Source: Botrimarina colliarenosi (GTDB lineage: Bacteria > Planctomycetota > Planctomycetia > Pirellulales > Lacipirellulaceae). From it: a stretch of 64,000 nucleotides of DNA. A program made the position numbers and the translations under genes. Under the pieces are notes generated by a model. It was given only the letters and a program-made list of their open reading frames with translations. It was not told where the DNA came from and ran no database searches. Where the stretch lies: NCBI RefSeq assembly GCF_007859955.1, contig NZ_SJPR01000001.1, positions 265,806-329,805 of the forward strand. The letters run 5' to 3'. Shown here one piece after another: positions 42,064-49,798 of the stretch (position 1 is its first letter; each line of letters begins with the position of its first letter).

Positions 42064-42576
42064 ATGCTAGCAAACCGCGCGCTACGTCTCGCCGCCCCCC
42101 TTCCACTCATCGCCGCCCTGCTGCCGCTCGCGGCCGGCTGTGCGACCGTGGTTAGCGGCCGGACCGCGGAGGTCGCTTTGCATTCGAATCCGCCGAACGC
42201 CTACGCGACCGTCCGCGACCTCGAAGGGAACCTGGTCGCCCAGACCATGACGCCCGGCGTCGTTGAGCTGAAGCGGGGCCGGACGTGGCTCCGGCCGGCC
42301 AAGTACCACGCGACGTTCGAGAAGCCGGGCTACGTCACCACCGAGGCGCCCCTCCACAGCAAGTTCAACCCGTGGGCGATCGGTAACCTGGCGATCGGCG
42401 GCGGGCTCGGCCTGGGCGTCGACCTCGCCACGGGCGCCGCTTGGAAACCAAAGCTCGCGACGCTCGAGCAATCGCTCGCCCGGGTCGACATGACGCAGGG
42501 GGGCGCCATAGCGACCAACGCCGCCCCGCCGGTGCGGATGGCCAGCGGGACCGCCGACATCTCCGACCGCCGCTAA
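42064..42576 (+). CDS. Lipoprotein with PEGA-like domain
   Basis: A 170-residue lipoprotein: signal peptide with lipobox LLPLAAGC (Cys26), then CATVVSGRTAEVALHSNPPN, AYATVRDLEGNLVAQTMTPG and KYHATFEKPGYVTTEAPL, which follow the PEGA-type pattern of beta-rich surface domains. A Gly-rich helix (GNLAIGGGLGLGVDLATG) follows, typical of small 'GCATVVSG' lipoproteins. It overlaps the MgtC gene by 4 bases on the opposite strand (convergent). The start at 42064 (MLANRALRL) gives the signal peptide; the long frame upstream is not protein-like. Confidence 0.85.
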   Translation: MLANRALRLAAPLPLIAALLPLAAGCATVVSGRTAEVALHSNPPNAYATVRDLEGNLVAQTMTPGVVELKRGRTWLRPAKYHATFEKPGYVTTEAPLHSKFNPWAIGNLAIGGGLGLGVDLATGAAWKPKLATLEQSLARVDMTQGGAIATNAAPPVRMASGTADISDRR

Positions 42577-43052
42577 TCGGACCGCGGTTTGGTCTTCAAC
42601 ACCGAACGCTCGGCCCAGCCGATCAGCGACAGGATCACCAGCGCAAGCACAACGGTCGTAACGGCGATATTCCACCGGCCGGCGCCGCACGTGAGGCCGA
42701 TCGCGCCGGCCATCCAGATCGTCGCGGCGGTCGTCAGCCCCTCGACGTCACCCTGCGACTTGAAGATCGAGCCGGCTCCCAAGAAGCCGATGCCGCCGAT
42801 AACCCCCGCCACGGTGCGGAGCGGATCGAAGCGGATCTCTCCACCCGCCGACTCGGCGATCGCGATCGCCTCGCGGCAGAGGTCGTGCGACAGCAGCATG
42901 ACCGCGGCCGCCCCGACGCTCACCAACATATGGGTGCGTAGCCCGGCCGGCTTATCGCGCGACTCGCGTTCAATCCCGACCACCGCCCCGCCGATCGCAG
43001 CGGCGACAAGACGAAGCACGTCCTGCCAGAGTGGAAGGTCGGCGTCCAACAT
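42573..43052 (-). CDS. MgtC/SapB-family membrane protein
   Basis: A 159-residue protein with the MgtC hallmark N-terminal repeats: RLVAAAIGGAVVGIERESRD, KPAGLRTHMLVSVGAAAVML, and the RTVAGVIGGIGFLGAGSIFK block, then GLTTAATIWMAGAIGLTCGA. Four to five membrane helices. MgtC proteins modulate the membrane ATP synthase or support growth in low magnesium; the role outside pathogens is not settled. The start at 43052 is preceded by GAGG. It is convergent with the lipoprotein gene and followed upstream by a ~930-base repeat-rich gap. Confidence 0.93.
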   Translation of the reverse strand: MLDADLPLWQDVLRLVAAAIGGAVVGIERESRDKPAGLRTHMLVSVGAAAVMLLSHDLCREAIAIAESAGGEIRFDPLRTVAGVIGGIGFLGAGSIFKSQGDVEGLTTAATIWMAGAIGLTCGAGRWNIAVTTVVLALVILSLIGWAERSVLKTKPRSD

Positions 43053-43197
43053 TCTCTTCGGTCCTCTGGAGGGTCACTTGGCGAAACGACGGCTGCATCG
43101 TGGTAGTGGGGGGGCTCACGCCGCGGCCGTTCTTTCGGCACGTGACTTGCTGAATTAGTTATCGCAATGCACTCCTTGCACCAAGAACTCTAACCGA

Positions 43198-43428
43198 TCA
43201 CCGGTTGGGGGTCAGCGGACGCCGCCACGCGAAGATCAGGCGCGTCAGCCCGTCGAGGTATGCCCAACTCCGTTGATGGCTGGCTTTCCGCGCCTTCGTC
43301 AGCCGGAGGAAACGCCCGCAGGTCCGCCGGCCGACGCGGGTGGGTGACTCACGGACAGTGGCGGCGTCCGTCCCCCCAACCCTTGTAGTCGTTTCACCTA
43401 CGCCCCCAGCCCTCGCAACAGCGCCCCG
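43198..43428 (-). pseudogene. Open reading frame without start codon (coding remnant?)
   Basis: On the minus strand 77 codons are open between two stops, with no ATG, GTG or TTG in frame. The C-terminal 45 or so residues look protein-like (GRRTCGRFLRLTKARKASHQ, RSWAYLDGLTRLIFAWRRPL ending TPNR). The family is not recognised. It could be the decayed 3' end of a gene, or chance in GC-rich DNA. Confidence 0.3.
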
Positions 43429-43457
43429 TCAACAGCGCTCCGTCAACAGCCGCCCGT
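43416..43457. repeat. 14-bp tandem repeat, three copies
   Basis: Units caacagcgccccgt, caacagcgctccgt and caacagccgcccgt stand head to tail, next to an R3 unit. Confidence 0.9.
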
Positions 43458-43471
43458 TAACGGATTCCCGT

Positions 43472-43495
43472 GAGCCGACGGCGCTAGCCGCGGGT
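43472..43495. repeat. R3 repeat unit
   Basis: gagccgacggcgctagccgc followed by gggt, one base different from 14921-14944. Confidence 0.85.
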
Positions 43496-43559
43496 GAAAC
43501 AGGTACCCGCCCCACCCACCGCCAATGGGCTCGCAGCCGGTTCAAGCGGGTCCACGCCC

Positions 43560-43759
43560 AGCCCCGGCAGGGGCGGCAGCGCGTAGCCAGGGGCGCAAGC
43601 CCCTGGACCCGATCACGCAGCAAGCGAAAAGCCCCGGAGGGGCGACAGCAGGCCGGCAAGCCCGAGTTGCTGTCGCCCCTCCGGGGCTTCGTCCGTAGGG
43701 CACGCCGCCTTCCAGGGGCTCGCGCCCCTGGCTACGCGCTGTCGGCCCTCCGGGCCTTT
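43560..43759. repeat. Nested palindromic element R2, copy 2
   Basis: Same build as 29758-29952: outer agccccggcaggggcggcag and cgtagccaggggcgc arms facing gcgcccctggctacgcgct, and an inner perfect 22-bp inverted repeat (43629-43650 with 43668-43689) starting aagccccggaggggcgacag. It is followed by gggccttt. Confidence 0.9.
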
Positions 43760-43983
43760 CTTAGGTGACCCCTGCTCAGCGATCGTTCGAAGTTGTGTCC
43801 CACCGGCGTGTTCGCGTAGGAATTCGCGCCGGGCGGGGCGGGTGTGGCTGGGGAGGAAGGCGTTAGCCAAAGCCCCTACCGTCCTGCGGGTGGAATCTTC
43901 TTTGGTGATTCGCTGGGGGGCTTGCTTCGCTGCGTCCCCAGACGCCCGGCGCCCCCTAGGCACCTAGCGGCGATCCTGACCAA

Positions 43984-44676
43984 CTAGATAGCGTCAGGTG
44001 ACAGATCGACAAGCTCTGGATATGTGAACCAGTAGGTAATTTCAGTCTCGTCACTCCAGGTAATCTGGTATCGAAAGCTTTGTGAGCGATGCGCTCCTGA
44101 TGCGTCCTTGTACTCGATATTTCCGGTACCCAGAGCGCTGTTGCCGCGTTTGTAATCGTCGATACACCACGGCAGGCTGGCAATTGCAGCGGTCCCACCA
44201 GATGGGATATTGGATGGGATTGTTACAAATGCGTGCGCTCGCTCCGTCGTAACTTCCTCACGCTTTCCATCAGATATGAGTTGGCACGTATTGCCCCAAT
44301 CAACTCTTACTTCAAAGGCAGTTCCAGGGCCGTAGTTTGATATTTCTGGACCGAATTGCCGCTTTGCGGGATGAACCTGCGTGAACTCTCTATTGCCATC
44401 TTCGCCTTTGCCGACCTGCACTGTTACGAATTGGTGAGTAAATCGAATCTCCACAGCAATGGCGGCAGCTTGCTGGCCCTCTTGCAGTTGTCTCTCAGCG
44501 AACAGTTGACGGTCGAGTTCAAGCTTGCGAAGTTCGCGGTCATTGCGAATCTCGGACAGCGTTATGGCATTCTGGATCACGGCTATAGCTAGACCTAATG
44601 CGGCCAACATCCCCGCACACCATTGCGCCCAGTTGCCGGGTTCTAAATCTGGACCTCCACTAAAGAACTTAACCAT
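43984..44676 (-). CDS. Orphan protein with one membrane helix
   Basis: A 230-residue protein with an N-terminal membrane helix (about 19-38, WCAGMLAALGLAIAVIQN), a short coiled-coil-like stretch (RNDRELRKLELDRQLFAERQ) and a soluble beta-rich C-terminal domain (QFGPEISNYGPGTAFEVRVD, ITWSDETEITYWFTYPELVD). Not recognised as a family. The gene is visibly richer in A and T than its neighbours, so it may be a transferred gene. Start at 44676 (MVKFFSGGPD). No operon partner is evident; an R3 unit lies 125 bases upstream. Confidence 0.7.
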   Translation of the reverse strand: MVKFFSGGPDLEPGNWAQWCAGMLAALGLAIAVIQNAITLSEIRNDRELRKLELDRQLFAERQLQEGQQAAAIAVEIRFTHQFVTVQVGKGEDGNREFTQVHPAKRQFGPEISNYGPGTAFEVRVDWGNTCQLISDGKREEVTTERAHAFVTIPSNIPSGGTAAIASLPWCIDDYKRGNSALGTGNIEYKDASGAHRSQSFRYQITWSDETEITYWFTYPELVDLSPDAI

Positions 44677-44800
44677 AACTGACAGTCGGGCTCGTAGTTT
44701 TGTAGGTCAGTCTGTGCCAGACGCCTTCATTTCATTCGCGGCGATTCGCGTTATTCGCGGTTCCTTCCCCTTTCTTGGGGCAAGCCATTCGCCGATGGCG

Positions 44801-44823
44801 CCCGCGGCTAGCGCCGTCGGCTC
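44801..44823. repeat. R3 repeat unit, reversed
   Basis: cccgcggctagcgccgtcgg + ctc is the reverse complement of the R3 unit at 14921. It lies just downstream of the aspS stop. Confidence 0.8.
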
Positions 44824-44843
44824 ACGTTCCGCACGGCGGGCGC

Positions 44844-46634
44844 TCACAGGTCGGTCTTGATCGCCAGCTCCTTCAGCTGCTTCGCGTCCACCAACCCCGG
44901 CGCCTCGGTCATCAGGTCGGTCGCCTTCTGTGTCTTCGGGAAGGCGATCACGTCGCGGATGTTGTCGAAGCCGCCGAACAGCATCACCATCCGGTCGAGA
45001 CCCAACGCGATACCGCCGTGCGGCGGGGCGCCGTAGGCGAGGGCTTCGAGCAAGAACCCGAAGCGGTCCTGGGCCGTCTCCTTGTCGATGCCGAGCAGCC
45101 CGAAGACTTTCGATTGCACCTCCGGGTCGTGGATCCGGATCGTGCCGCCGCCCGCCTCATAGCCGTTGATGATCAGGTCGTACGCCTTGGCGCGGCACTT
45201 GGCCGGGTCGTCGTCGAGGTGGTCGACGCTGTCGTCGAGCGGCGCCGTGAACGGGTGATGCATCGCCGACCACTTGCCGATCGCCTGCGGGTTGTCGGCG
45301 TCCTCGGTCCGCTCGAACATGGGGAACTGCACGACCCACGAGAAGTTCATCGCCTTGGGGTCGTAGAGCTTCATCTCCTCGCCGATCTTCTTCCGCAGCC
45401 CGTGCAGCACCTTGCAGGTGCCGAGCCACTTGTCGGCCGAGAAGAGGACGAGGTCGCCCGGCTTGGCATCGAGGCGCGTGCCCATCTCGGCCCGCAGCTC
45501 TTCGGAGAAGAACTTGGCGATGTTCGAGTCGAGCACCCCCTCCTCGTTGACGCGGAAGTAGGCGAGGCCCTTGGCGCCGAGGCCCTTCACGAACTCGGTC
45601 AGCGCGTCGATGCCGCGGCGGCTGTAGTGGTTGGCGCCACCGGGGACGCAGATCGCCCGGACGTGGCCGCCGGCGTCGGTGACGCTCTTGAAGACGCCGA
45701 AGTCGCTCTGCGGCGCGAGGTCGGTGAGGTCGACGATCTCGAGGCCGTAGCGCAGGTCGGGCGCGTCGTGGCCGAAGCGGCGCATCGCCTCGTCGTAGGT
45801 CATCCGCGGCAACGGCGTCGGCACGTCGATGTCCAGCAGGTCCTTGGCGAGCTTGACGACGAGGCCGTCGATCAGCGTCATGATGTCGTCGTCGTCGATG
45901 AACGCCATCTCGAGGTCGAGCTGCGTGAACTCGGGCTGCCGGTCGGCTCGCAAATCCTCATCACGGAAACAGCGGGCGACCTGCACATAGCGGTCGTAGC
46001 CGGCGATCATGAGGATCTGCTTGTAGAGCTGCGGCGACTGCGGCAACGCGTAGAACTTGCCGTGGTGGACGCGCGACGGCACCAGGTAGTCCCGCGCCCC
46101 CTCGGGCGTGCTGCGGCCGAGGATCGGCGTCTCGACGTCGATGAAATTGAGATCGGCGAAGTAGTCGCGCATCCCTTTGGTGATCTTGTCCCGCAGGATC
46201 ATTGCGCGCTGCATCACGGGGCGACGCAGGTCGAGGAAGCGGTGCTTGAGCCGCAGGTCCTCGTTGGGGATCTCGGTGATCGATTCGCTCGGCGAGACCG
46301 GGGGCGCCTTCGACTTGTTGAGCAACTTCAGCTCGGTGACGCGCAGCTCGATCTCGCCCGACGCGTGCTTGCGGTTGGCCATCCCCTCGGGGCGCGGCTC
46401 GACTTTGCCGGTCACCTGGATGACGTACTCGGCGCGGAGGTCCTTCGACGCGTCGATGATGTCCTGCGGCGTGTCGGGCGGGTTGAACACCACCTGGGTG
46501 ATGCCGTACCGGTCGCGGAGGTCGACAAAGAGGCCGCCGCCATGGTCGCGATACGAATCGACCCAGCCACAGAGCGTGACGGTGGTTCCCTTGTCGGTCA
46601 GGCGGAGGTCGCCACAGGTGTGGGTGCGAAGCAT
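44844..46634 (-). CDS. aspS: Aspartyl-tRNA synthetase
   Basis: A 596-residue class IIb synthetase of bacterial type. N-terminal OB-fold anticodon domain (1-105, VTLCGWVDSYRDHGGGLFVD), catalytic motif 2 (RCFRDEDLRADRQPEFTQLD), the bacterial GAD insertion domain in the middle, and motif 3 (GGIALGLDRMVMLFGG). Its length and the insertion domain match bacterial AspRS (E. coli 590). It charges tRNA-Asp; whether it also charges tRNA-Asn cannot be judged by eye. Start at 46634 (MLRTHTCGDL). A heptamer-containing repeat begins three bases upstream of the start, which leaves no ordinary ribosome-binding site; the real signal may be hidden in the repeat. Confidence 0.97.
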   Translation of the reverse strand: MLRTHTCGDLRLTDKGTTVTLCGWVDSYRDHGGGLFVDLRDRYGITQVVFNPPDTPQDIIDASKDLRAEYVIQVTGKVEPRPEGMANRKHASGEIELRVTELKLLNKSKAPPVSPSESITEIPNEDLRLKHRFLDLRRPVMQRAMILRDKITKGMRDYFADLNFIDVETPILGRSTPEGARDYLVPSRVHHGKFYALPQSPQLYKQILMIAGYDRYVQVARCFRDEDLRADRQPEFTQLDLEMAFIDDDDIMTLIDGLVVKLAKDLLDIDVPTPLPRMTYDEAMRRFGHDAPDLRYGLEIVDLTDLAPQSDFGVFKSVTDAGGHVRAICVPGGANHYSRRGIDALTEFVKGLGAKGLAYFRVNEEGVLDSNIAKFFSEELRAEMGTRLDAKPGDLVLFSADKWLGTCKVLHGLRKKIGEEMKLYDPKAMNFSWVVQFPMFERTEDADNPQAIGKWSAMHHPFTAPLDDSVDHLDDDPAKCRAKAYDLIINGYEAGGGTIRIHDPEVQSKVFGLLGIDKETAQDRFGFLLEALAYGAPPHGGIALGLDRMVMLFGGFDNIRDVIAFPKTQKATDLMTEAPGLVDAKQLKELAIKTDL

Positions 46635-46636
46635 GA

Positions 46637-46709
46637 GAATTGCGGAAGTCGGATTGCGGATTGCGGAATCGACCGCTGTCGAGCCGCGCCCGGTAGGAAG
46701 CGGAGGCAT
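46637..46709. repeat. Heptamer-containing element HE, intergenic copy
   Basis: gaattgcggaagtcggattg then cggattgcggaatc, an 8-base spacer and gtcgagccgcgcc...aggcat. The order (GCGGATT)n, GCGGAATC, about 8 bases, GAGCC, then a G-rich end is shared with 49194-49266 and, reversed, 48546-48622. It lies between oleD and aspS. Confidence 0.8.
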
Positions 46710-46765
46710 AAAGCGAAACGGCGATTGTATTTGCGCCCGACGCCGCGGAGAAGCCGACCCCCGCG

Positions 46766-47809
46766 TCATTCCGCCTTCCCACGTCCCCCTTCCGCCTTCG
46801 CCCGCAGCCATTCGCCCAGCCGCCGCATGCCCTCGGCCGTCGAAATGGCCGGCCGGTAGCCGAAATCGCGGTTGGCGGCCTCTTTGTCGAACCAGTGGTC
46901 GGTCGCCAATTGGCGGGCGACGAACCGGGTCATGCGGGGCTCGCTCTTGAAGTCTCGGAGAGCCCACTGCTTCGCTTCCAGCACCGCGCCGGCGGCGTAG
47001 GCGGCCGTGGCCGAGACCGATTTTTTAACCGGGGGGAGCTCGACGAGGGCGAGGATCTCATCGACCCACCGCCACAGATCGACCGGCTCGTCCTGGGTGA
47101 CGAAGTACGCCTTGCCGGCGTTCTTGGGCTCGGGCAGCGCCAGCTCGTCGGCCGCCAGCAGGTGGGCCGCCGCCGCGTTCTCGACGTAGACCATGTCGAC
47201 CCGGTTGCCGCCGGGGCCGACCCGCCGAAGCTGCCCCGCCCGGGCGCGCTCAACAAGCCGCGCCGTCAGGTGATGGTCCCGCGGCCCCCACACCAAGTGC
47301 GGCCGCAGCGACGTGGTCCGCAGCATGCCACTGCCGGCGACATCGCTGCCGTCTTGGGTGAGCACGAACTGCTCGGCAATCGCCTTCGAGTGCGGGTAAT
47401 GCGCGAGCCACCGCGTCGGGTACGGCGCGTCGGCCGTGACGCCCCGTTGGTCGGCGCCGTCGAAGACCACGCTCGGGCTCGAGGTGAACACCAGCTGCGT
47501 GACGCCCTGCTCACGGCACGCGCCGAGGACGTTGAGCGTGCCGTGGACGTTGGCCTGGAAGTAGTCGAACCACTTCCCCCAGACGCCGACCTTGCCGCCG
47601 ATATGGAAGACGCCATCGACCTCTTCGCAAGCGGCGAGCACCGTCGCCCGATCCGCCAAGTCGCCCTGCCGCATCTCGACGCCGAGCCGCACAAGTTCGG
47701 GATAATCGCCCCGCGCCAGCCCGCGCACGACGTCGCCGCGAGCAATCAATTGCTCGCAAACGAAGCGGCCCAAAAAGCCGCCGGCGCCGGTGACGAGGTA
47801 ACGAGGCAA
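46766..47809 (-). CDS. oleD: NAD(P)-dependent 3-beta-HSD-family reductase, OleD-like
   Basis: A 347-residue short-chain extended reductase: Rossmann GAGGFLG at 8-14, HIGGKVGVWG, catalytic YPHSKAIAE (YxxxK), LRPHLVWGPRD, VDMVYVENAAAAHLL. The type and order fit OleD, the reductase that forms the 2-alkyl-3-hydroxyalkanoate in long-chain olefin (Ole) synthesis, and its neighbour upstream is the OleC-like ligase (86-base gap). The start is TTG at 47809 (LPRYLVTGAGG); no usual Shine-Dalgarno precedes it because a (gtgggaa)5 array abuts the start. OleA and OleB are not in the window, so the symbol is tentative. Confidence 0.8.
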   Translation of the reverse strand: MPRYLVTGAGGFLGRFVCEQLIARGDVVRGLARGDYPELVRLGVEMRQGDLADRATVLAACEEVDGVFHIGGKVGVWGKWFDYFQANVHGTLNVLGACREQGVTQLVFTSSPSVVFDGADQRGVTADAPYPTRWLAHYPHSKAIAEQFVLTQDGSDVAGSGMLRTTSLRPHLVWGPRDHHLTARLVERARAGQLRRVGPGGNRVDMVYVENAAAAHLLAADELALPEPKNAGKAYFVTQDEPVDLWRWVDEILALVELPPVKKSVSATAAYAAGAVLEAKQWALRDFKSEPRMTRFVARQLATDHWFDKEAANRDFGYRPAISTAEGMRRLGEWLRAKAEGGRGKAE

Positions 47810-47813
47810 GGCA

Positions 47814-47848
47814 GTGGGAAGTGGGAAGTGGGAAGTGGGAAGTGGGAA
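47814..47848. repeat. Heptamer array (gtgggaa) x5 before oleD
   Basis: Five exact copies of gtgggaa, starting five bases upstream of the oleD start codon. Confidence 0.95.
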
Positions 47849-47896
47849 GGATTTGCAAAGAGCCCCAGCACGTTAGTGCGGGGAGTGAATCACCAA

Positions 47897-49750
47897 TCAG
47901 CGTCGCTTACGCAATTGTTTCGCCGCCCAAACGGCAAGCTCTTCGCGGCGGATTTTGGAATTGTGGCGGATGTCGGTGGGGAGCGATTTGCGCTGCAAGA
48001 ACTTCATCTTGCCTGCCTGGTCAGCAAATCGCTCGGCATGGACATCGGCGAGACCAACTAACAATGCGTTCGCTAGCTCCTCCAGAGAGGGATGTCCGCT
48101 TCGGCCTAGAACTCGCTTTAAGTTAACTCGGACGTAGACAACTACTGGCAATTGCGATCCACGACTGCCCAATCCGACAAGAGCCGTTCGATGGACCATC
48201 GGCTGTACGTTGAAGACATTTTCAACGCATTCGGTGTAGAGCGTCCCCTCGCTCGTAACGACGCGCTGCGACTTCCGCCCGCAGTACCAGAAGCGTTCTT
48301 GCTCGTCGAAGTAACCAACATCGCCGATGCGGTGCCAGATGGTGTCACCGTCGGCGATCTTCGCGATCTCGTTGTGGGTCGGACGTTGTTGGTCGCTCCC
48401 TGACGGTCGCGGTTCTGCTTCCAAGTATCGCTGGCTGACCTGTGGGCCGCGGACGATGAGTTCGCCGATCTCGCCTTGGGGGAGTTCTTCGGTGTCGTCG
48501 ATCGAGGCGATCGGGGCGTCGGTGATGCGGATGATGCGCCAGTTGGAGGTTCCACCCCCGACTGACGTCGAGGGCTCGCCATCACTCGATTCCGCAATCC
48601 GCAATCCGTAATCCGCAATTCCTTTGAACTTCCTCCCCACGCAAACCCCCGCCCCCGCGTCGGTCTTCGCCGCCGTTGCGCCCAGAATCTCTTGGGCTTC
48701 GATCGTGGCGATCGGGAGGGCTTCGGTGGCGCCGTACGGCGTGTGCATCGTCGCTTCGGGGTGGACGCACGCCAGGGTCCGCCGCAGCACCTTTGCCGGC
48801 ACGGGGGCGCCGCACGAGAGAATCTTGCGGAGCGTCGGGATCGATTCGCCCGTCGTCTCACAATGTTGACTCACTCGTTCCCACACGGCCGGCGACGCGA
48901 AGGCCTGCGTCACCTTCCAGTGGTTCGCCGCGGCGAGAAGCTTCTTGGGATCGCACGACGCGGGCCGCGAGAAGTCCATGTCGGGCAGCACGACCGTCAC
49001 GCCGCAGGCGACGTTGAACAGCCCGAAGAGCGGGAAGCAAGCCAAGTCGATGTCGCCGGGCCGGATGTCGTACTCCTGCTGGATCATCGCGCACTGCGTG
49101 ACGAACGTCTCGTGCGTGTAGAGCACCCCTTTCGGCGGGCCAGTGCTGCCGGAGGTGAAGACGATCGCCGCAGGGTCGGAGGCGGTGGTGTGAGCGATTG
49201 CGGATTGCGGATTGCGGATTGCGGAATCATTCGGCGTTGAGCCGCGCACGCCAGTAGGCGGAGTCGTCACACCGCCAAGCCGCCGCACCGACGCCAACGT
49301 CTCGCCGCCCCAGAACCAACGGCGGCCGACCGTGACGTTGAGCTTCGCGTTCGCGAATTGCTTGCGTTTCAGCACCCGCAGCGCATGGCCGAGAGGGATG
49401 GCGACGAAACCGTCGGGGTTCGTTGATGCGAGGCAGCGGACGATGTTCTTACGCCCGAGGCCCGCGTCGACGAGCACCATCGTCGCGCCGGTCCGCAGCA
49501 ATGCGAACACGAGCGCCACGAACTCAACGCCCGGCTTGACCAGCAGAGCGATCCGCCTGCCGGGGCCAACGCCCAGGGCCGCTAAGCCGTGCGCTAACTG
49601 GGTGGCGTCGCGGTCGAGATCGCCGAGCGAGACCGTCCGCCAGCCGTCGCCTTTGGCGGGCGTCGCCAGGGCGACCGCGTCGGGCCGCTCCCGCGCCGCC
49701 TCGGCAAGGCGGTCGGCGACGTTCACACGGTCCTGAGCGGGCGCGTCCAT
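47897..49750 (-). CDS. oleC: AMP-dependent acyl ligase, OleC-like (beta-lactone synthetase type)
   Basis: A 617-residue adenylate-forming enzyme: AIVFTSGSTGPPKGVLYTHE (P-loop-like A3 motif), HTPYGATEALPIATI (typical of OleC), then RIGDVGYFDEQERFWYCGRK and the A10-type end. OleC turns the 2-alkyl-3-hydroxyalkanoate to a beta-lactone in long-chain olefin formation. Two in-frame insertions interrupt it: SAIRNPQSAIAH near residues 182-195 and GIADYGLRIAESSDGEPSTS near residues 375-400, both encoded by the same heptamer element (49194-49266 and 48546-48622). Both fall outside the motifs named above, so the enzyme may be intact. oleD follows in the same operon; oleA and oleB are absent nearby. ATG at 49750. 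Confidence 0.8.
   Translation of the reverse strand: MDAPAQDRVNVADRLAEAARERPDAVALATPAKGDGWRTVSLGDLDRDATQLAHGLAALGVGPGRRIALLVKPGVEFVALVFALLRTGATMVLVDAGLGRKNIVRCLASTNPDGFVAIPLGHALRVLKRKQFANAKLNVTVGRRWFWGGETLASVRRLGGVTTPPTGVRGSTPNDSAIRNPQSAIAHTTASDPAAIVFTSGSTGPPKGVLYTHETFVTQCAMIQQEYDIRPGDIDLACFPLFGLFNVACGVTVVLPDMDFSRPASCDPKKLLAAANHWKVTQAFASPAVWERVSQHCETTGESIPTLRKILSCGAPVPAKVLRRTLACVHPEATMHTPYGATEALPIATIEAQEILGATAAKTDAGAGVCVGRKFKGIADYGLRIAESSDGEPSTSVGGGTSNWRIIRITDAPIASIDDTEELPQGEIGELIVRGPQVSQRYLEAEPRPSGSDQQRPTHNEIAKIADGDTIWHRIGDVGYFDEQERFWYCGRKSQRVVTSEGTLYTECVENVFNVQPMVHRTALVGLGSRGSQLPVVVYVRVNLKRVLGRSGHPSLEELANALLVGLADVHAERFADQAGKMKFLQRKSLPTDIRHNSKIRREELAVWAAKQLRKRR
48546..48622. repeat. Heptamer-containing element HE, in-frame in oleC (reverse orientation)
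   Basis: Read on the minus strand: ggaattgcggattacggatt, then gcggattgcggaatc, then gagtgatggcgagccctcga and a G-rich tail. It encodes the insertion starting GIADYGLRIAESS. Confidence 0.8.
49194..49266. repeat. Heptamer-containing element HE, in-frame in oleC (forward orientation)
   Basis: gcgattgcggattgcggatt, gcggattgcggaatc, then attcggcgttgagccgcgca and a ccagtaggcgg tail. Read on the gene strand it encodes NDSAIRNPQSAIAH. Confidence 0.85.
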
Positions 49751-49798
49751 AGCCCGGCGATTGTCGCCGACGCGGGGCCGCCTCGCGAGGGCCGCTTT

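Larger units (their letters stand above)
43053..43983. other. Large intergenic, repeat-rich gap
   Basis: 931 bases without a supported intact gene. It contains an open frame without start (43198-43428), a 14-bp tandem array (43416-43457), an R3 unit (43472-43495) and the R2 element (43560-43759). Confidence 0.7.
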
